Of a stretch of 64,000 bases of DNA, positions 44,144-53,130 are shown piece by piece. The position numbers and the translations under genes are program-made. Each line of letters begins with the position of its first letter. Within the stretch, counting starts at the first letter, position 1. The notes beneath the pieces were generated by a model. That model did not search any database. It was given only the letters and a program-made list of their open reading frames with translations, and had not been told where the DNA came from. This DNA is from Paractinoplanes tereljensis (GTDB taxonomy: Bacteria; Actinomycetota; Actinomycetes; Mycobacteriales; Micromonosporaceae). The stretch is from contig NZ_BOMY01000043.1 in assembly GCF_016862435.1 (NCBI RefSeq), positions 1 to 64,000 of the forward strand, written 5' to 3'.

Positions 44144-45403
44144 TCAGTGTCGCGGACCGCCGGCGAGTTCCATTTCGGCGGCCTCATCCAGCCGGCTCGG
44201 GAACAGTCCCCGGGCCGGCACCACCAGGGCCAGCGCGATCACCGCGAAGCCCGCCGCGAGCAGCGGCAGCGCGCCCAGGTAACCGGCCGAGGTGAGCCGT
44301 TCGCCGACGAACGCGCCGCCGCCGATGCCGATCTGGAACGACACCACGTAGACGGCGCTGGCCGCGTCTCGGGCCTGCGGCGCGATCCGCAGCACGGTCG
44401 CGGCCAGGCAGACCGGGATGGCGCAGAACGCCCCGCCCCACAGCAGGGTGGCCAGCACGGTCGGGACCGTCCCGAGCACCGGCGCGAGCGCGGCCACCGA
44501 CACCGCCATGACCGCGAGCAGCACCGTCATCGCGGGACCGGGCCGCCGGTCGACGAACCGGCCGACCGCGTATCCGGCGACGAGCGCGGCCGCCCCGTAC
44601 CCCAGCAGCAACGCACTCAGGCCGATGCCCTTCAGCCCGCCGTCCCGGCGGGCCAGCGGGGCGATGTAGGTGTAGGCCGCGAAGTGGCCGATCACCAGCA
44701 GGCCGGTGATCGCGCAGAGCAGCGCCACCTTCCGGTCCCGGATGATCGCGACCGAGGCGCGCAGCTGGGTGCCGAGCCGGGTCTCCCGGTCGTGCGGGAG
44801 CGGGTCGAGCTTGGGCAGGAATTTCATCAGCAGCACCAGGCAGACGGCCGCGCCGACGGCCATCGTGCCGACCGCCACTCGCCAGCCGAGCCACTGCCCG
44901 ATCGCGGTGCCGATCGGTACGCCGGCCACGATGGCCAGCGAGTTGCCGACGAAGACCAGGGCGGTGGCCCGGCCGGCCTGTCCGGGCGGCGCGAGCCGGG
45001 CGGTGATCGGCCCGATTATCGACCAGAAGACGCCGTGCGCCAGCGCGCAGATCAGCCGAGTCCCGCCGAGCACCAGGAAGTTGGGCGCGAACGTGGCCGC
45101 GGCCTGGGAGACCACGAAGATCACCATGGTGACCGCGATCAGCACGTGCCGCGGGATCCGCATGGTGAGCGCGGTCAGCGGGATCGTGCTCAGCGCCGCC
45201 ACCACCGCATAGCTGGTCAGCAGCAGGCCGACGTCGGCCTCGTCCACGTGGAGACCCGCGGAGATCTGCGGCAGCAGCCCGACCGGCAGGGTCTCGGCGG
45301 TGACGTAACAGAAGGCGGAGGCCCCGAGAACGGCCAGCGCTGAGCCATTCAGGCGGCCTTTAGGCAGATTAAGGGCGGTGGCGGGGCGGTCGGACGGGGT
45401 CAC
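44144..45403 (-). CDS. MFS efflux transporter (DHA1/AraJ type)
   Basis: A 419-residue 12-helix transporter. The N-terminal half contains ASAFCYVTAETLPVGLLPQI and the motif-A-like loop after helix 2-3 (LTALTMRIPRHVL); helix 5 has the antiporter-type GxxxGP signature variant in FVGNSLAIVAGVPIGTAIGQ. This resembles the sugar/arabinose efflux and drug efflux members (AraJ, SotB). Start is GTG 45403, with TATTCT eight bases before it. It diverges from a ROK regulator with 47 bases between starts, so that regulator probably controls it. Confidence 0.87.
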   Translation of the reverse strand: MTPSDRPATALNLPKGRLNGSALAVLGASAFCYVTAETLPVGLLPQISAGLHVDEADVGLLLTSYAVVAALSTIPLTALTMRIPRHVLIAVTMVIFVVSQAAATFAPNFLVLGGTRLICALAHGVFWSIIGPITARLAPPGQAGRATALVFVGNSLAIVAGVPIGTAIGQWLGWRVAVGTMAVGAAVCLVLLMKFLPKLDPLPHDRETRLGTQLRASVAIIRDRKVALLCAITGLLVIGHFAAYTYIAPLARRDGGLKGIGLSALLLGYGAAALVAGYAVGRFVDRRPGPAMTVLLAVMAVSVAALAPVLGTVPTVLATLLWGGAFCAIPVCLAATVLRIAPQARDAASAVYVVSFQIGIGGGAFVGERLTSAGYLGALPLLAAGFAVIALALVVPARGLFPSRLDEAAEMELAGGPRH

Positions 45404-45417
45404 TTCGGCAGAATAAG

Positions 45418-45430
45418 CTCTGGATCAGAG
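45418..45430. promoter_or_regulatory. Palindrome CTCTG-gat-CAGAG in MFS/ROK divergent promoter
   Basis: Perfect 5-bp arms around three bases, centred between the MFS start and the ROK start. It is adjacent to the probable -10 of the MFS gene and is a candidate ROK operator. Confidence 0.45.
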
Positions 45431-45450
45431 TAAAAGGAGGAGGTTCGGCT

Positions 45451-46548
45451 GTGACGACGCGCTCAACCGAGCTGCTCCGGGTGGCCCACGCCCGCCCGGG
45501 CGTCACCCGGGCCGAGGCCGCCCGCCTGCTCGGCGTCGGCACCGGCGCCGCCACCGAGATCGTGGCCCGGCTCGCCCAGGCGTCACTGCTGGCCGAGGCC
45601 CCGGCCGCGCCGAGCGGCAGCCGAGGCCGGCCGACCACGCTGCTGGTGCCGCACCCGACCGGGCCGCTGGTGCTGGCGGCCGCGATCACCCACGAGGCCT
45701 GGCGGATCGACGTGGTCGAGCTGGGCGGGAACGCGGTGGCCTCGGTGCGCGGTTCGCACGCCGGCTCGGACTGGGCCGAGGTGATCGCGGCCGTCACGGC
45801 CGCGATCTCCACGCTGCTTCCGGCGTATGGCGAACGGCTGCGCGCCCTGGGTGTCTCGGTGCCCGGCACCGTCTCGCCCGACCTGCGCCTGGACGCGAGC
45901 AGCCTGGGCTGGCACGACGTCGATCTGACCACGCTGTGGCCGGGACCGGTGTTCGTGGCCGGGAACGACGCGACCCTCGCCGCCGCGGCCGAGTCGGCCC
46001 GGGGTGCGGCTCAGGGCGCCGCGATGGCCCTGCACCTGCGCATCGAGGGCGGCTTGGGCGGCGCCGTGGTCGACCACGGCCGGGTGCTGATGGGAGCGCG
46101 GGGCGCCGGCGGCGAGTTCGGCCATATGCCGTTCGGCGACCCGGCGATCATCTGCCCGTGCGGCGCCCGGGGCTGCTGGGGCACCGCGGTCGACGGCACC
46201 GCGATGGCCCGCCGGCTGGGTAAACCGGCACCACCCGACCCGGTCACCTACGCCCGGCGGATCATCGCGGCGGGCTCGCCGGTCGTCGCCGAGGTGGCCG
46301 CCGCCCTGGGTCGTGGGATAGCCGGCCTGGTCAACGGCCTGGACGCCGACCTGGTCACGCTGGGCGGCATCGGCGTGGACCTGCTGGCGGCGGTGCCCGG
46401 CGAGTTGGACGCCGCCTACCAGGCGGGCCTGATGAAGGTGCACCGCGCTTCCCCGCCACCGATCCGGCCGGCCGCGCTGGGCGACGACGGCCCGATCGCC
46501 GGCGCCGGCGAGGAGGCGTGGTCCCGCCTGCTCCCCGAACTGGCCTGA
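45451..46548 (+). CDS. ROK-family transcriptional regulator
   Basis: A 365-residue protein; GTG 45451 follows a strong AAAAGGAGGAG site. An N-terminal winged helix (GVTRAEAARLLGVGTGAATE) precedes the ROK domain (LGVSVPGTVSPDLRLDASS; VAGNDATLAAAAESARGAA; GAGGEFGHMPFGDP). The zinc motif reads CPCGARGCWGT; the usual Glu after GCx is Gly, so metal ligation or sugar sensing may be altered, but the three Cys remain. It probably represses the divergent MFS exporter. Confidence 0.85.
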   Translation: MTTRSTELLRVAHARPGVTRAEAARLLGVGTGAATEIVARLAQASLLAEAPAAPSGSRGRPTTLLVPHPTGPLVLAAAITHEAWRIDVVELGGNAVASVRGSHAGSDWAEVIAAVTAAISTLLPAYGERLRALGVSVPGTVSPDLRLDASSLGWHDVDLTTLWPGPVFVAGNDATLAAAAESARGAAQGAAMALHLRIEGGLGGAVVDHGRVLMGARGAGGEFGHMPFGDPAIICPCGARGCWGTAVDGTAMARRLGKPAPPDPVTYARRIIAAGSPVVAEVAAALGRGIAGLVNGLDADLVTLGGIGVDLLAAVPGELDAAYQAGLMKVHRASPPPIRPAALGDDGPIAGAGEEAWSRLLPELA

Positions 46549-46555
46549 CCGCGGG

Positions 46556-47068
46556 TTACGCCGTGCAGTAGCCGGCGACCGGGTTCAGCCACTCGGTGAA
46601 CTGGGCCTCGACCGTCTTGTTCAGGTCGGCGAGGGTCTTGACCTTGTCGAAGTAACGGCGGTCGATGGCGCTGCTCTCCAGCTTCGAGGCGGAGACCCGG
46701 CCGGCCGTGATGAAGTCCGGGTCCTCGGCCGTCGCGGTCTCCTTGCGAATCTTGGTGGCCGCCGCCTTCAACTGGGCCGCGGCCGCCGTTTCGGCCTTGT
46801 CCGCCTCGGCTGTCTGCTTGGCCTCCTTGTAGGTGACCATCTTGCCCATCGCCGTCCCGAAACTGCGCAGTTCGGCGGTATAGAGCGTCTGCAGCTTGGT
46901 GCACACCAGCTTGGTGCTCGCCGAGTAGTCAGGGGCCGACGTGCTGGCGGCGGCGGTCGGCGCGGCCGACTGAGCGGCCGCCTCGGAAGCGGCGGGTGCG
47001 TCGCTGTCGCAGGCGGAGCCGGCCAGTACCGCGGCGCCGGCGATCACGGCCAGGATGGCGCGTCGCAT
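46556..47068 (-). CDS. Small lipoprotein, unknown function
   Basis: A 170-residue lipoprotein with lipobox LAGSAC (Cys20). After an Ala/Ser/Pro-rich spacer (to about residue 48) the mature part is a helical, Lys/Ala/Glu-rich domain (LVCTKLQTLYTAELRSFGTA; KEAKQTAEADKAETAAAAQL) with cysteines near both ends (VCTKL and GYCTA) that may be joined. Such helical lipoproteins are common in actinobacteria. It diverges from the AfsR/SARP regulator gene. Confidence 0.72.
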   Translation of the reverse strand: MRRAILAVIAGAAVLAGSACDSDAPAASEAAAQSAAPTAAASTSAPDYSASTKLVCTKLQTLYTAELRSFGTAMGKMVTYKEAKQTAEADKAETAAAAQLKAAATKIRKETATAEDPDFITAGRVSASKLESSAIDRRYFDKVKTLADLNKTVEAQFTEWLNPVAGYCTA

Positions 47069-47164
47069 GCAGGATCCTCTTCGTCGGGGACGTCCGAACC
47101 CGCTCGACGGTACGTTCCGGTTCGCGACTCGTCCAACCGAGAGTGATCATCGTGATACGAACAG

Positions 47165-47190
47165 CCCGCCCGGGCGACTGCCCGGGCGGG
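47165..47190. repeat. Strong hairpin in divergent control region
   Basis: An 11-bp perfect stem (47165-47175 with 47180-47190) with a 4-base loop, in the 302-base gap between the lipoprotein and the SARP regulator. It is on the 5' side of both genes, so it is more likely regulatory or a terminator of upstream read-through than a gene end. Nothing else clear is seen in 47069-47370. Confidence 0.6.
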
Positions 47191-47370
47191 ATCCGGTCCC
47201 CCGTTCGGAACAACGAGCGCGGCCCCACCGCGCTGGGGCGATGCCTTGGGAACATCCGCGGTGGAGCAACGCGAATAGAGACTGACGGATGGCGCTCTCG
47301 AATCACTGTCGATCCGCTGTCGCCGGCTGAGTAGTCTCGACGAGCCACTACACGGAGGGGAGTGGCTTCC

Positions 47371-50286
47371 GTGCGGTACGGCATTCTCGGCCCCTTGACC
47401 GTGGCCGGCACGGCGATCACCGCCGGCCGGGACCGGATCGTGCTGGCCATGCTGCTGTTGCAGGCCAATCGCGTGGTCGGCGTGAGCGACCTGATCGACG
47501 CGATCTGGGAGGAACCGCCGTCGACCGCCCGCAATCAGCTCCAGACGTGCGTGTCCCGGCTGCGGCGCCAACTGCCACCGGACGCGATCGTCAGTGATCC
47601 GGCCGGCTATCGGCTGTGTTGCGACCCGGACGACCTGGATGCGGCGGTGTTCACCCGCCTGGTGTCGGATCCGGCGCGGCTGCGGGAAGCCCTCGACCTG
47701 TGGCGCGGCCCGGCCCTCGGCGAGATCGACAGCCCGGCGGTGCACCGGCAGGTGGCCGTGCTGGACGAGATGCGGGCGGTGGCCATCGAGGACTGGGCCG
47801 ATCTGGAACTGTCGGCGGGCCGGGAGCGGGCCCTGCTCGGCGAACTGGCCGGGCTGGTCGAGCGGTATCCGCTGCGGGAACGGCTGCGCGGGCAGCTGAT
47901 GACCGCACTTCACCGGTCCGGGCGGCAGGCCGATGCACTGGCTGAGTACCGCCGGGGCGACCGGGTGCTGCGCGACGAACTGGGCATCGAACCGGGCCGG
48001 GAGCTGCGGGAGCTGCATGACCGGATACTCGGCGGCGATACGCCGGAGGGAAGGGCGCGGTGCCTGCCGCGTACGGTCGGCGACTTCACCGGCCGCGAAG
48101 CGGTGGTGCGCCGGCTGGTCGGCGCGATCGACCAGGCCGGACCGTACGGGCCGGCCGTGCTCGCCGTGGACGGGATGGCCGGCAGCGGCAAAACCACCCT
48201 GGCCCTGCACCTGGCGGCGCTGGTCGGTGATCGTTATCCGGATGCGCACCTGTTCGTCGACCTGCACGGGCACAGCGATCACGAGCCGCTCGAACCGTCC
48301 GCCGCGCTGCTGCTTCTGCTGAGCCAACTGGGCGTCCCGGTTTCCCGGATGCCGGCCGGGACCGCCGGGCGGATCGACATGTGGCGCACCGAGATCGCCA
48401 AACGACGGGTCCTCGTGCTGCTGGACAACGCCGCCTCCAGTGCCCAGGTCGCCGACCTCCTGCCCACCTCGCCCGGCGCGCTGGCCGTGGTGACGAGCCG
48501 GCGGCGGCTGGTCGGGCTGGACGGCGTGCACCCCGAATCGTTGCCGGTGCTGACCGAGGATGAGGCGGTGGCGCTGCTGGCCCGGATCGCCGGTGGCCGG
48601 GTGTCCGCGCAGCCGGCCGAGGCCGCTGAGCTGGTCCGGCGGTGCGGCGGGCTGCCGCTGGCGTTGCGGTTGGCCGGGGCTCGGCTGGCGCACCGGCCGC
48701 GCTGGCAGGTGGCCGACCTGGTGCGGCGGATCGGGTCGGCCGCGCTGCCGGAACTGGCGGCCGAGAGTCGTACGGTTGCGGGGGCCTTCGCTCTGTCCTT
48801 CAGCCAGCTGGCTGAGCCGGCGCAGCGGTTGTTCCGGCAGCTGGGCACGTTCCCGGGCCGATCGTTCGACGTGCTGACCGCGGCCGCGGTGAGTGACCTG
48901 CCGTTGGACGATGCCGAGGATCTGCTCGACGATCTGGTCGACGCGCATCTGGTGGAGGAGCCGGAACCAAGGGTGTTCCGGCTGCACGACCTGCTGCGCG
49001 AGTACGCCGGGATGCTCGCCGCCGAGCTGCCCGCCGACGCCCGGGCCGCCACTGTGGAACGAGCGCTCGACCTGGAGGTGCACGCGGCCGTGGCGGCCAC
49101 CCCGTTCCGGCTCACGGTGACCCTGCACGACCTCGGCGATCCGGTGCCGCAGCGGCCCGACCTGGTCGCCGAGCTGGCCGACCCGGAGGCCCGGCTCGAA
49201 CGCACCCGGCCGGTTCTCGGGGCCTTCGCCGACGCGGCGCTCGCGATCGGGCGGCCCGACCTGGTCTGGTCGATTGCCCGGGCAAGCTGGCGTTACCTCT
49301 GGAAGTACGAGTACAACGACGACATCCTCCTGCTGTTCACCCTGGCCCGGGACGTCGCCCGGCGCGAGGGCAACGTCGAGGCGCAGGCGATGACCGCCAA
49401 CTATCTGGCCTCGGCCCATCACCTGCGCGGCGCCAACGACGTGGCCCGGGCGCTGCTGGACGAGTGCATCCGGCTGCGCCGGGAGATGGGCGACCTGGTC
49501 GGCGTGGTTATCGCGGTCACCAACCTGGGCGCCCTGCAAAACCTGAATGGCAACTACGCCGAGGCCGTCGACCTGATGGCGGAGTCGCTGCGCCCGGTGC
49601 GCCGGGAAACGATGGACACCTCGACGCGTCTGGACGTGCTGTCCACGGCGCTGGCCGGGCTGGGCCGGCACGCGGAGGCGATCCACATCCAGCGGCGCCG
49701 GCTGATGGTCGCTCTGGAGGACGGGGGCTCCGGCGTCGCACAGGTGCTGGAGCACCTGATCATGGCGCGGATCCAGGGGGGCGACATCGCGCCCGCCGTC
49801 GCCGAGCGAAACCTGCGGGTGGTGCTGCGGGCGTTGGCGAACAGCGAGGAGCCCACCCGGAAACACGAGACGCAACGACTGCTCGGCGAGCAACTGTGCG
49901 TGCAGGGTCGGTACGCCGAGGCCGTCGCCACGATCACCGACAGCCTGGCCGGAATGCAGGTGACCGGGGCGAACCGCACCGAGGCGACCGCCCACAACAG
50001 TCTGGGCCAGGCCCTGCTCGCATCCGGCGACACGGCCGCCGCGCTCGTCGAACACCACCGTGCCCTGGAGATCGCCCGTACCGTCGGCAGCCGCCCCGAC
50101 GAGGCCCGTGCCCACGCCGGACTGGGCGACTGCCTGATCCGCACCGACCCGGTGGCGGCGGGTGAGCACTGGCAGCGAGCGGACCGCATGTTCGCCGAGA
50201 TGCAGTCGCCGGAACGGGCCGGACGGCACCGGGGTGGCGCGGATCATCTGCGGTCCGGCCCGCGCCGAGAGACGATGGTTCCGTGA
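47371..50286 (+). CDS. AfsR/SARP-type regulator with NB-ARC ATPase and TPR domains
   Basis: A 971-residue signal-transduction regulator. GTG 47371 (VRYGILGPLTVAG) is the usual family start with GGAGGGG about ten bases upstream; GTG 47362 is too close to that site. Order: OmpR-like winged helix (about 8-85, DLIDAIWEEPPSTARNQLQT), bacterial transcriptional activation domain (about 90-235, RERLRGQLMTALHRSGRQAD), NB-ARC switch ATPase (P-loop VDGMAGSGKTTLALHLA near 265-280; LVLLDNAASSAQVADLLP as Walker B; GGLPLALRLAGA), then tetratricopeptide repeats (about 580-950). These proteins switch on secondary-metabolite or developmental genes when a signal reaches the sensor part. Its stop overlaps the fumC GTG. 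Confidence 0.93.
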   Translation: MRYGILGPLTVAGTAITAGRDRIVLAMLLLQANRVVGVSDLIDAIWEEPPSTARNQLQTCVSRLRRQLPPDAIVSDPAGYRLCCDPDDLDAAVFTRLVSDPARLREALDLWRGPALGEIDSPAVHRQVAVLDEMRAVAIEDWADLELSAGRERALLGELAGLVERYPLRERLRGQLMTALHRSGRQADALAEYRRGDRVLRDELGIEPGRELRELHDRILGGDTPEGRARCLPRTVGDFTGREAVVRRLVGAIDQAGPYGPAVLAVDGMAGSGKTTLALHLAALVGDRYPDAHLFVDLHGHSDHEPLEPSAALLLLLSQLGVPVSRMPAGTAGRIDMWRTEIAKRRVLVLLDNAASSAQVADLLPTSPGALAVVTSRRRLVGLDGVHPESLPVLTEDEAVALLARIAGGRVSAQPAEAAELVRRCGGLPLALRLAGARLAHRPRWQVADLVRRIGSAALPELAAESRTVAGAFALSFSQLAEPAQRLFRQLGTFPGRSFDVLTAAAVSDLPLDDAEDLLDDLVDAHLVEEPEPRVFRLHDLLREYAGMLAAELPADARAATVERALDLEVHAAVAATPFRLTVTLHDLGDPVPQRPDLVAELADPEARLERTRPVLGAFADAALAIGRPDLVWSIARASWRYLWKYEYNDDILLLFTLARDVARREGNVEAQAMTANYLASAHHLRGANDVARALLDECIRLRREMGDLVGVVIAVTNLGALQNLNGNYAEAVDLMAESLRPVRRETMDTSTRLDVLSTALAGLGRHAEAIHIQRRRLMVALEDGGSGVAQVLEHLIMARIQGGDIAPAVAERNLRVVLRALANSEEPTRKHETQRLLGEQLCVQGRYAEAVATITDSLAGMQVTGANRTEATAHNSLGQALLASGDTAAALVEHHRALEIARTVGSRPDEARAHAGLGDCLIRTDPVAAGEHWQRADRMFAEMQSPERAGRHRGGADHLRSGPRRETMVP

Positions 50287-51695
50287 CTACCGAGCAGAGT
50301 GCCGGATCAAGGGCAACAACGCGAGTCGAGCGGGACACGATGGGTGAGGTCTTGGTGCCGGCCGATGCCCTGTGGCGGGCGCAGACCCAGCGGGCGGTGG
50401 AGAACTTCCCGATCTCGGGGCGTGGCCTGGAACCCGCCCACATCGTCGCCCTCGCCCAGATCAAGGGTGCGGCCGCCCAGGTCAACGCCGCCCTCGGCGT
50501 ACTGGATGGGGAAATCGCCGAAGCGATAGCGAAGGCCGCGGCGCAGGTCGCCGCCGGGGGTTTTGAGGACGAGTTCCCGATCGACGTGTTCCAGACCGGC
50601 TCGGGCACCTCGTCGAACATGAACGCCAACGAGGTCATCGCCACCCTCGCCGAGCGTGCGCTGGGTCGTTCGGTGCACCCGAACGACCACGTCAACGCGT
50701 CGCAGTCGAGCAACGACGTGTTCCCCTCGTCGATCCACCTGGCCGCCACCGAGGCGGTCGTCTCGACCCTGATCCCGGCCCTTGAGCATCTCGGCGCCGC
50801 CCTCTCCGCCAAGGCGGAGGAGTGGGCGACGGTGGTCAAGAGCGGTCGCACCCATCTGATGGACGCCACGCCGGTCACTCTCGGTCAAGAATTCTCCGGG
50901 TACGCCCAACAGGTGACCAACGGCATCGAACGGCTCCGCGCCTCGCTGCCCCGCCTGGCCGAGCTGCCGCTGGGCGGCACCGCGGTCGGCACCGGCGTGA
51001 ACACCCCGCCCGGGTTCGCGGCCGCGGTGATCGAGAAGCTGCGGGAGACCACCGGCCTGCCGGTGACCGAGTCCCGCAACCACTTCGAGGCGCAGGGCGC
51101 CCGGGACGGCCTGGTCGAGGCGTCCGGGCAGCTCCGGACGATCGCGGTCGGCCTCTACAAGATCGTCAACGACATCCGCTGGATGGGCTCCGGGCCGCGG
51201 GCCGGCCTGCGCGAGCTGCGCCTGCCCGACCTGCAGCCCGGCTCGTCGATCATGCCGGGCAAGGTGAACCCGGTCGTGCCGGAGGCGGTCCGCCAGGTCT
51301 GCGCCCAGGTGATCGGCAACGACGCGACGGTGGCGTTCGCCGGCACCCAGGGCGACTTCGAGCTCAACGTGATGCTGCCGGTGATGGCCCGCAACCTGCT
51401 CGAGTCGATCCGGCTGCTGGCCAACGCGGCCCGGCTGCTGGCCGATCGGTGCGTGGCCGGCCTCGAGCCGAACGTCGAGGTCGCGCTGGGGTACGCGGAG
51501 GGATCACCGTCGATCGTCACCCCGCTCAACCGGTACCTCGGTTACGACGAGGCCGCCGCCATCGCCAAGTCGGCGCTGGCCACCGGGCGCAGCATCCGCG
51601 CGGTGGTGATCGAACGCGGCCACCTCGACTCCGGCAAGCTCACCGAGAAGCAGCTCGACGAGGCACTCGACGTGCTCCGCATGACCCGTCCGTGA
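50283..51695 (+). CDS. fumC: Fumarate hydratase, class II
   Basis: A 470-residue homotetrameric, metal-free fumarase. The start GTG 50283 gives TTRVERDTMGEVLVPADALW, the canonical N-terminus. Signatures: GSGTSSNMNANEVIA, HPNDHVNASQSSNDVFPSSI, SGRTHLMDATPVTLGQEFSG and GSSIMPGKVNPVVPEA (active-site Ser loop). The GTG overlaps the stop of the SARP regulator by four bases, an odd partnership. Class I fumarase is also present at 36.8 kb, giving iron-dependent and iron-independent versions of one TCA step. Confidence 0.95.
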   Translation: MTTEQSAGSRATTRVERDTMGEVLVPADALWRAQTQRAVENFPISGRGLEPAHIVALAQIKGAAAQVNAALGVLDGEIAEAIAKAAAQVAAGGFEDEFPIDVFQTGSGTSSNMNANEVIATLAERALGRSVHPNDHVNASQSSNDVFPSSIHLAATEAVVSTLIPALEHLGAALSAKAEEWATVVKSGRTHLMDATPVTLGQEFSGYAQQVTNGIERLRASLPRLAELPLGGTAVGTGVNTPPGFAAAVIEKLRETTGLPVTESRNHFEAQGARDGLVEASGQLRTIAVGLYKIVNDIRWMGSGPRAGLRELRLPDLQPGSSIMPGKVNPVVPEAVRQVCAQVIGNDATVAFAGTQGDFELNVMLPVMARNLLESIRLLANAARLLADRCVAGLEPNVEVALGYAEGSPSIVTPLNRYLGYDEAAAIAKSALATGRSIRAVVIERGHLDSGKLTEKQLDEALDVLRMTRP

Positions 51696-51705
51696 CCGTT
51701 GTCGC

Positions 51706-51711
51706 TACCCT
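51706..51711 (+). promoter_or_regulatory. -10 hexamer (TACCCT) six bases before the cysS GTG
   Basis: TACCCT in the 22-base fumC-cysS gap is six bases from GTG 51718 and no ribosome site is present, so cysS probably has its own leaderless promoter. Confidence 0.5.
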
Positions 51712-51717
51712 TGTACG

Positions 51718-53130
51718 GTGACGCTGCGCTTGTACGACACTGCGACCCGATCCGTCCGGGACTTCGTCCCGAAGACGCCCGGTCAGGTCGGGATCTACCT
51801 GTGTGGTCTCACCGTGCAGTCCACGCCGCACATCGGGCATCTGCGCTCCGCGGTGAACTACGACGTGCTGCGGCGATGGCTGCTGCACACCAACCATGAG
51901 GTCACCTTCGTCCGGAACGTCACCGACGTCGACGACAAGATCCTCGACAAGGCTACGACGTCCGGCCGGCCCTACTGGGCGATCGCCTACGCGAACAAGC
52001 TGGTCCTCGACGCCAACTACCGCGACCTCAACGTCATCCCGCCCACCTACGAGCCGCTGGCGACCGGGCACATCCCGGAGATGCACGAGCTGATCACGGC
52101 GCTGATCTCGGCCGGGCACGCCTACCCGGCGGCCGGTGGCAACGGCGACGTCTACTTCGATGTGCCGTCATATCGGGAATACGGTCAGCTGTCCGGACAG
52201 AACCCGGACGACATGCGCCCGCCCACCGATGGCGGCGAGCCCGACAAACGGGACTATCGCGACTTCGCCCTGTGGAAGGGTGTCAAGGCCGACGAGCCGA
52301 CCGACGCCTCCTGGCCGTCGCCGTGGGGCCGGGGCCGGCCCGGCTGGCACATCGAGTGCTCGGCCATGGCCCGGCGCTACCTCGGCGACGAGTTCGACAT
52401 CCACGGCGGCGGTCTCGACCTGACCTTCCCGCACCACGAGAACGAGATCGCCCAGTCCCGCTCGGCCGGTCTGCCGTTCGCCCGCTACTGGGTGCACCAT
52501 GCGCTGCTCAACCTCGGCGAGGCCAAGATGAGCAAGTCGCTGGGCAACGTGATCGATGTGGCTGCGGTCCAGGGCATGGGCATCCGCCTGGTCGAGTTGC
52601 GTTACTACCTGGGCACACCGCACTATCGTTCCCGGATCGACTACTCCGACGATGCGCTGCGCGAGGCCGCGGTGGCCTATCGCCGGATCGAGGGATTCGT
52701 GCAGCGGGCCGCCGAGATCGTCGGGCCGGGCCGGCCCAAGGACGTTCCGCCGCAGTTCGCGGCCGCTATGAACGACGATCTCAACACGTCGGCCGCCTTG
52801 GCCGTCGTGCACGACACGATCCGCGAGGGCAACACCGCTCTCGCGGCCGGCGAGGAAGCCGGCATCCGGGGCGCGCTCACCGCGGTCCGCGCGATGCTCG
52901 GCGTCCTCGGCCTCGACCCGCTCGATGCGGCGTGGACCGGCGGCATCACCACCAGCGACCTCAAGCCCGTGGTCGACTCCCTGGTGAAGCTCGCGCTCGA
53001 ACAGCGAGCGCAGGCGCGGGCACGTAAGGACTGGTCGGCTGCCGACTCGGTCCGTGATCAGCTCAAGAACGCGGGAATTCAGGTGGAGGACACTCCGGCC
53101 GGGCCGCGCTGGACGGTAGGAGAGCACTGA
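51718..53130 (+). CDS. cysS: Cysteinyl-tRNA synthetase
   Basis: A 470-residue class I synthetase that charges tRNA-Cys. The HIGH motif is HIGH at 38-41 and the KMSKS loop is at 270-274. Zinc ligands Cys29, Cys214 (WHIECSAMA), His239 and Glu243 (PHHENEIAQS) are intact. The N-terminal motif is CGLTVQSTPHIGH, with Leu where nearly all homologues have Pro. Full length and the C-terminal anticodon-binding region argue for a working housekeeping enzyme; the mycobacterial order cysS-rlmB is conserved. Its stop overlaps the start of rlmB. Confidence 0.95.
   Translation: MTLRLYDTATRSVRDFVPKTPGQVGIYLCGLTVQSTPHIGHLRSAVNYDVLRRWLLHTNHEVTFVRNVTDVDDKILDKATTSGRPYWAIAYANKLVLDANYRDLNVIPPTYEPLATGHIPEMHELITALISAGHAYPAAGGNGDVYFDVPSYREYGQLSGQNPDDMRPPTDGGEPDKRDYRDFALWKGVKADEPTDASWPSPWGRGRPGWHIECSAMARRYLGDEFDIHGGGLDLTFPHHENEIAQSRSAGLPFARYWVHHALLNLGEAKMSKSLGNVIDVAAVQGMGIRLVELRYYLGTPHYRSRIDYSDDALREAAVAYRRIEGFVQRAAEIVGPGRPKDVPPQFAAAMNDDLNTSAALAVVHDTIREGNTALAAGEEAGIRGALTAVRAMLGVLGLDPLDAAWTGGITTSDLKPVVDSLVKLALEQRAQARARKDWSAADSVRDQLKNAGIQVEDTPAGPRWTVGEH

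Noticed and set aside
47044..50247. A 1067-codon open frame antisense to the SARP regulator
   Set aside because: Composition is Arg, Gln, Pro and Gly-rich without domains; it is the usual high-GC antisense shadow of a strongly supported gene.
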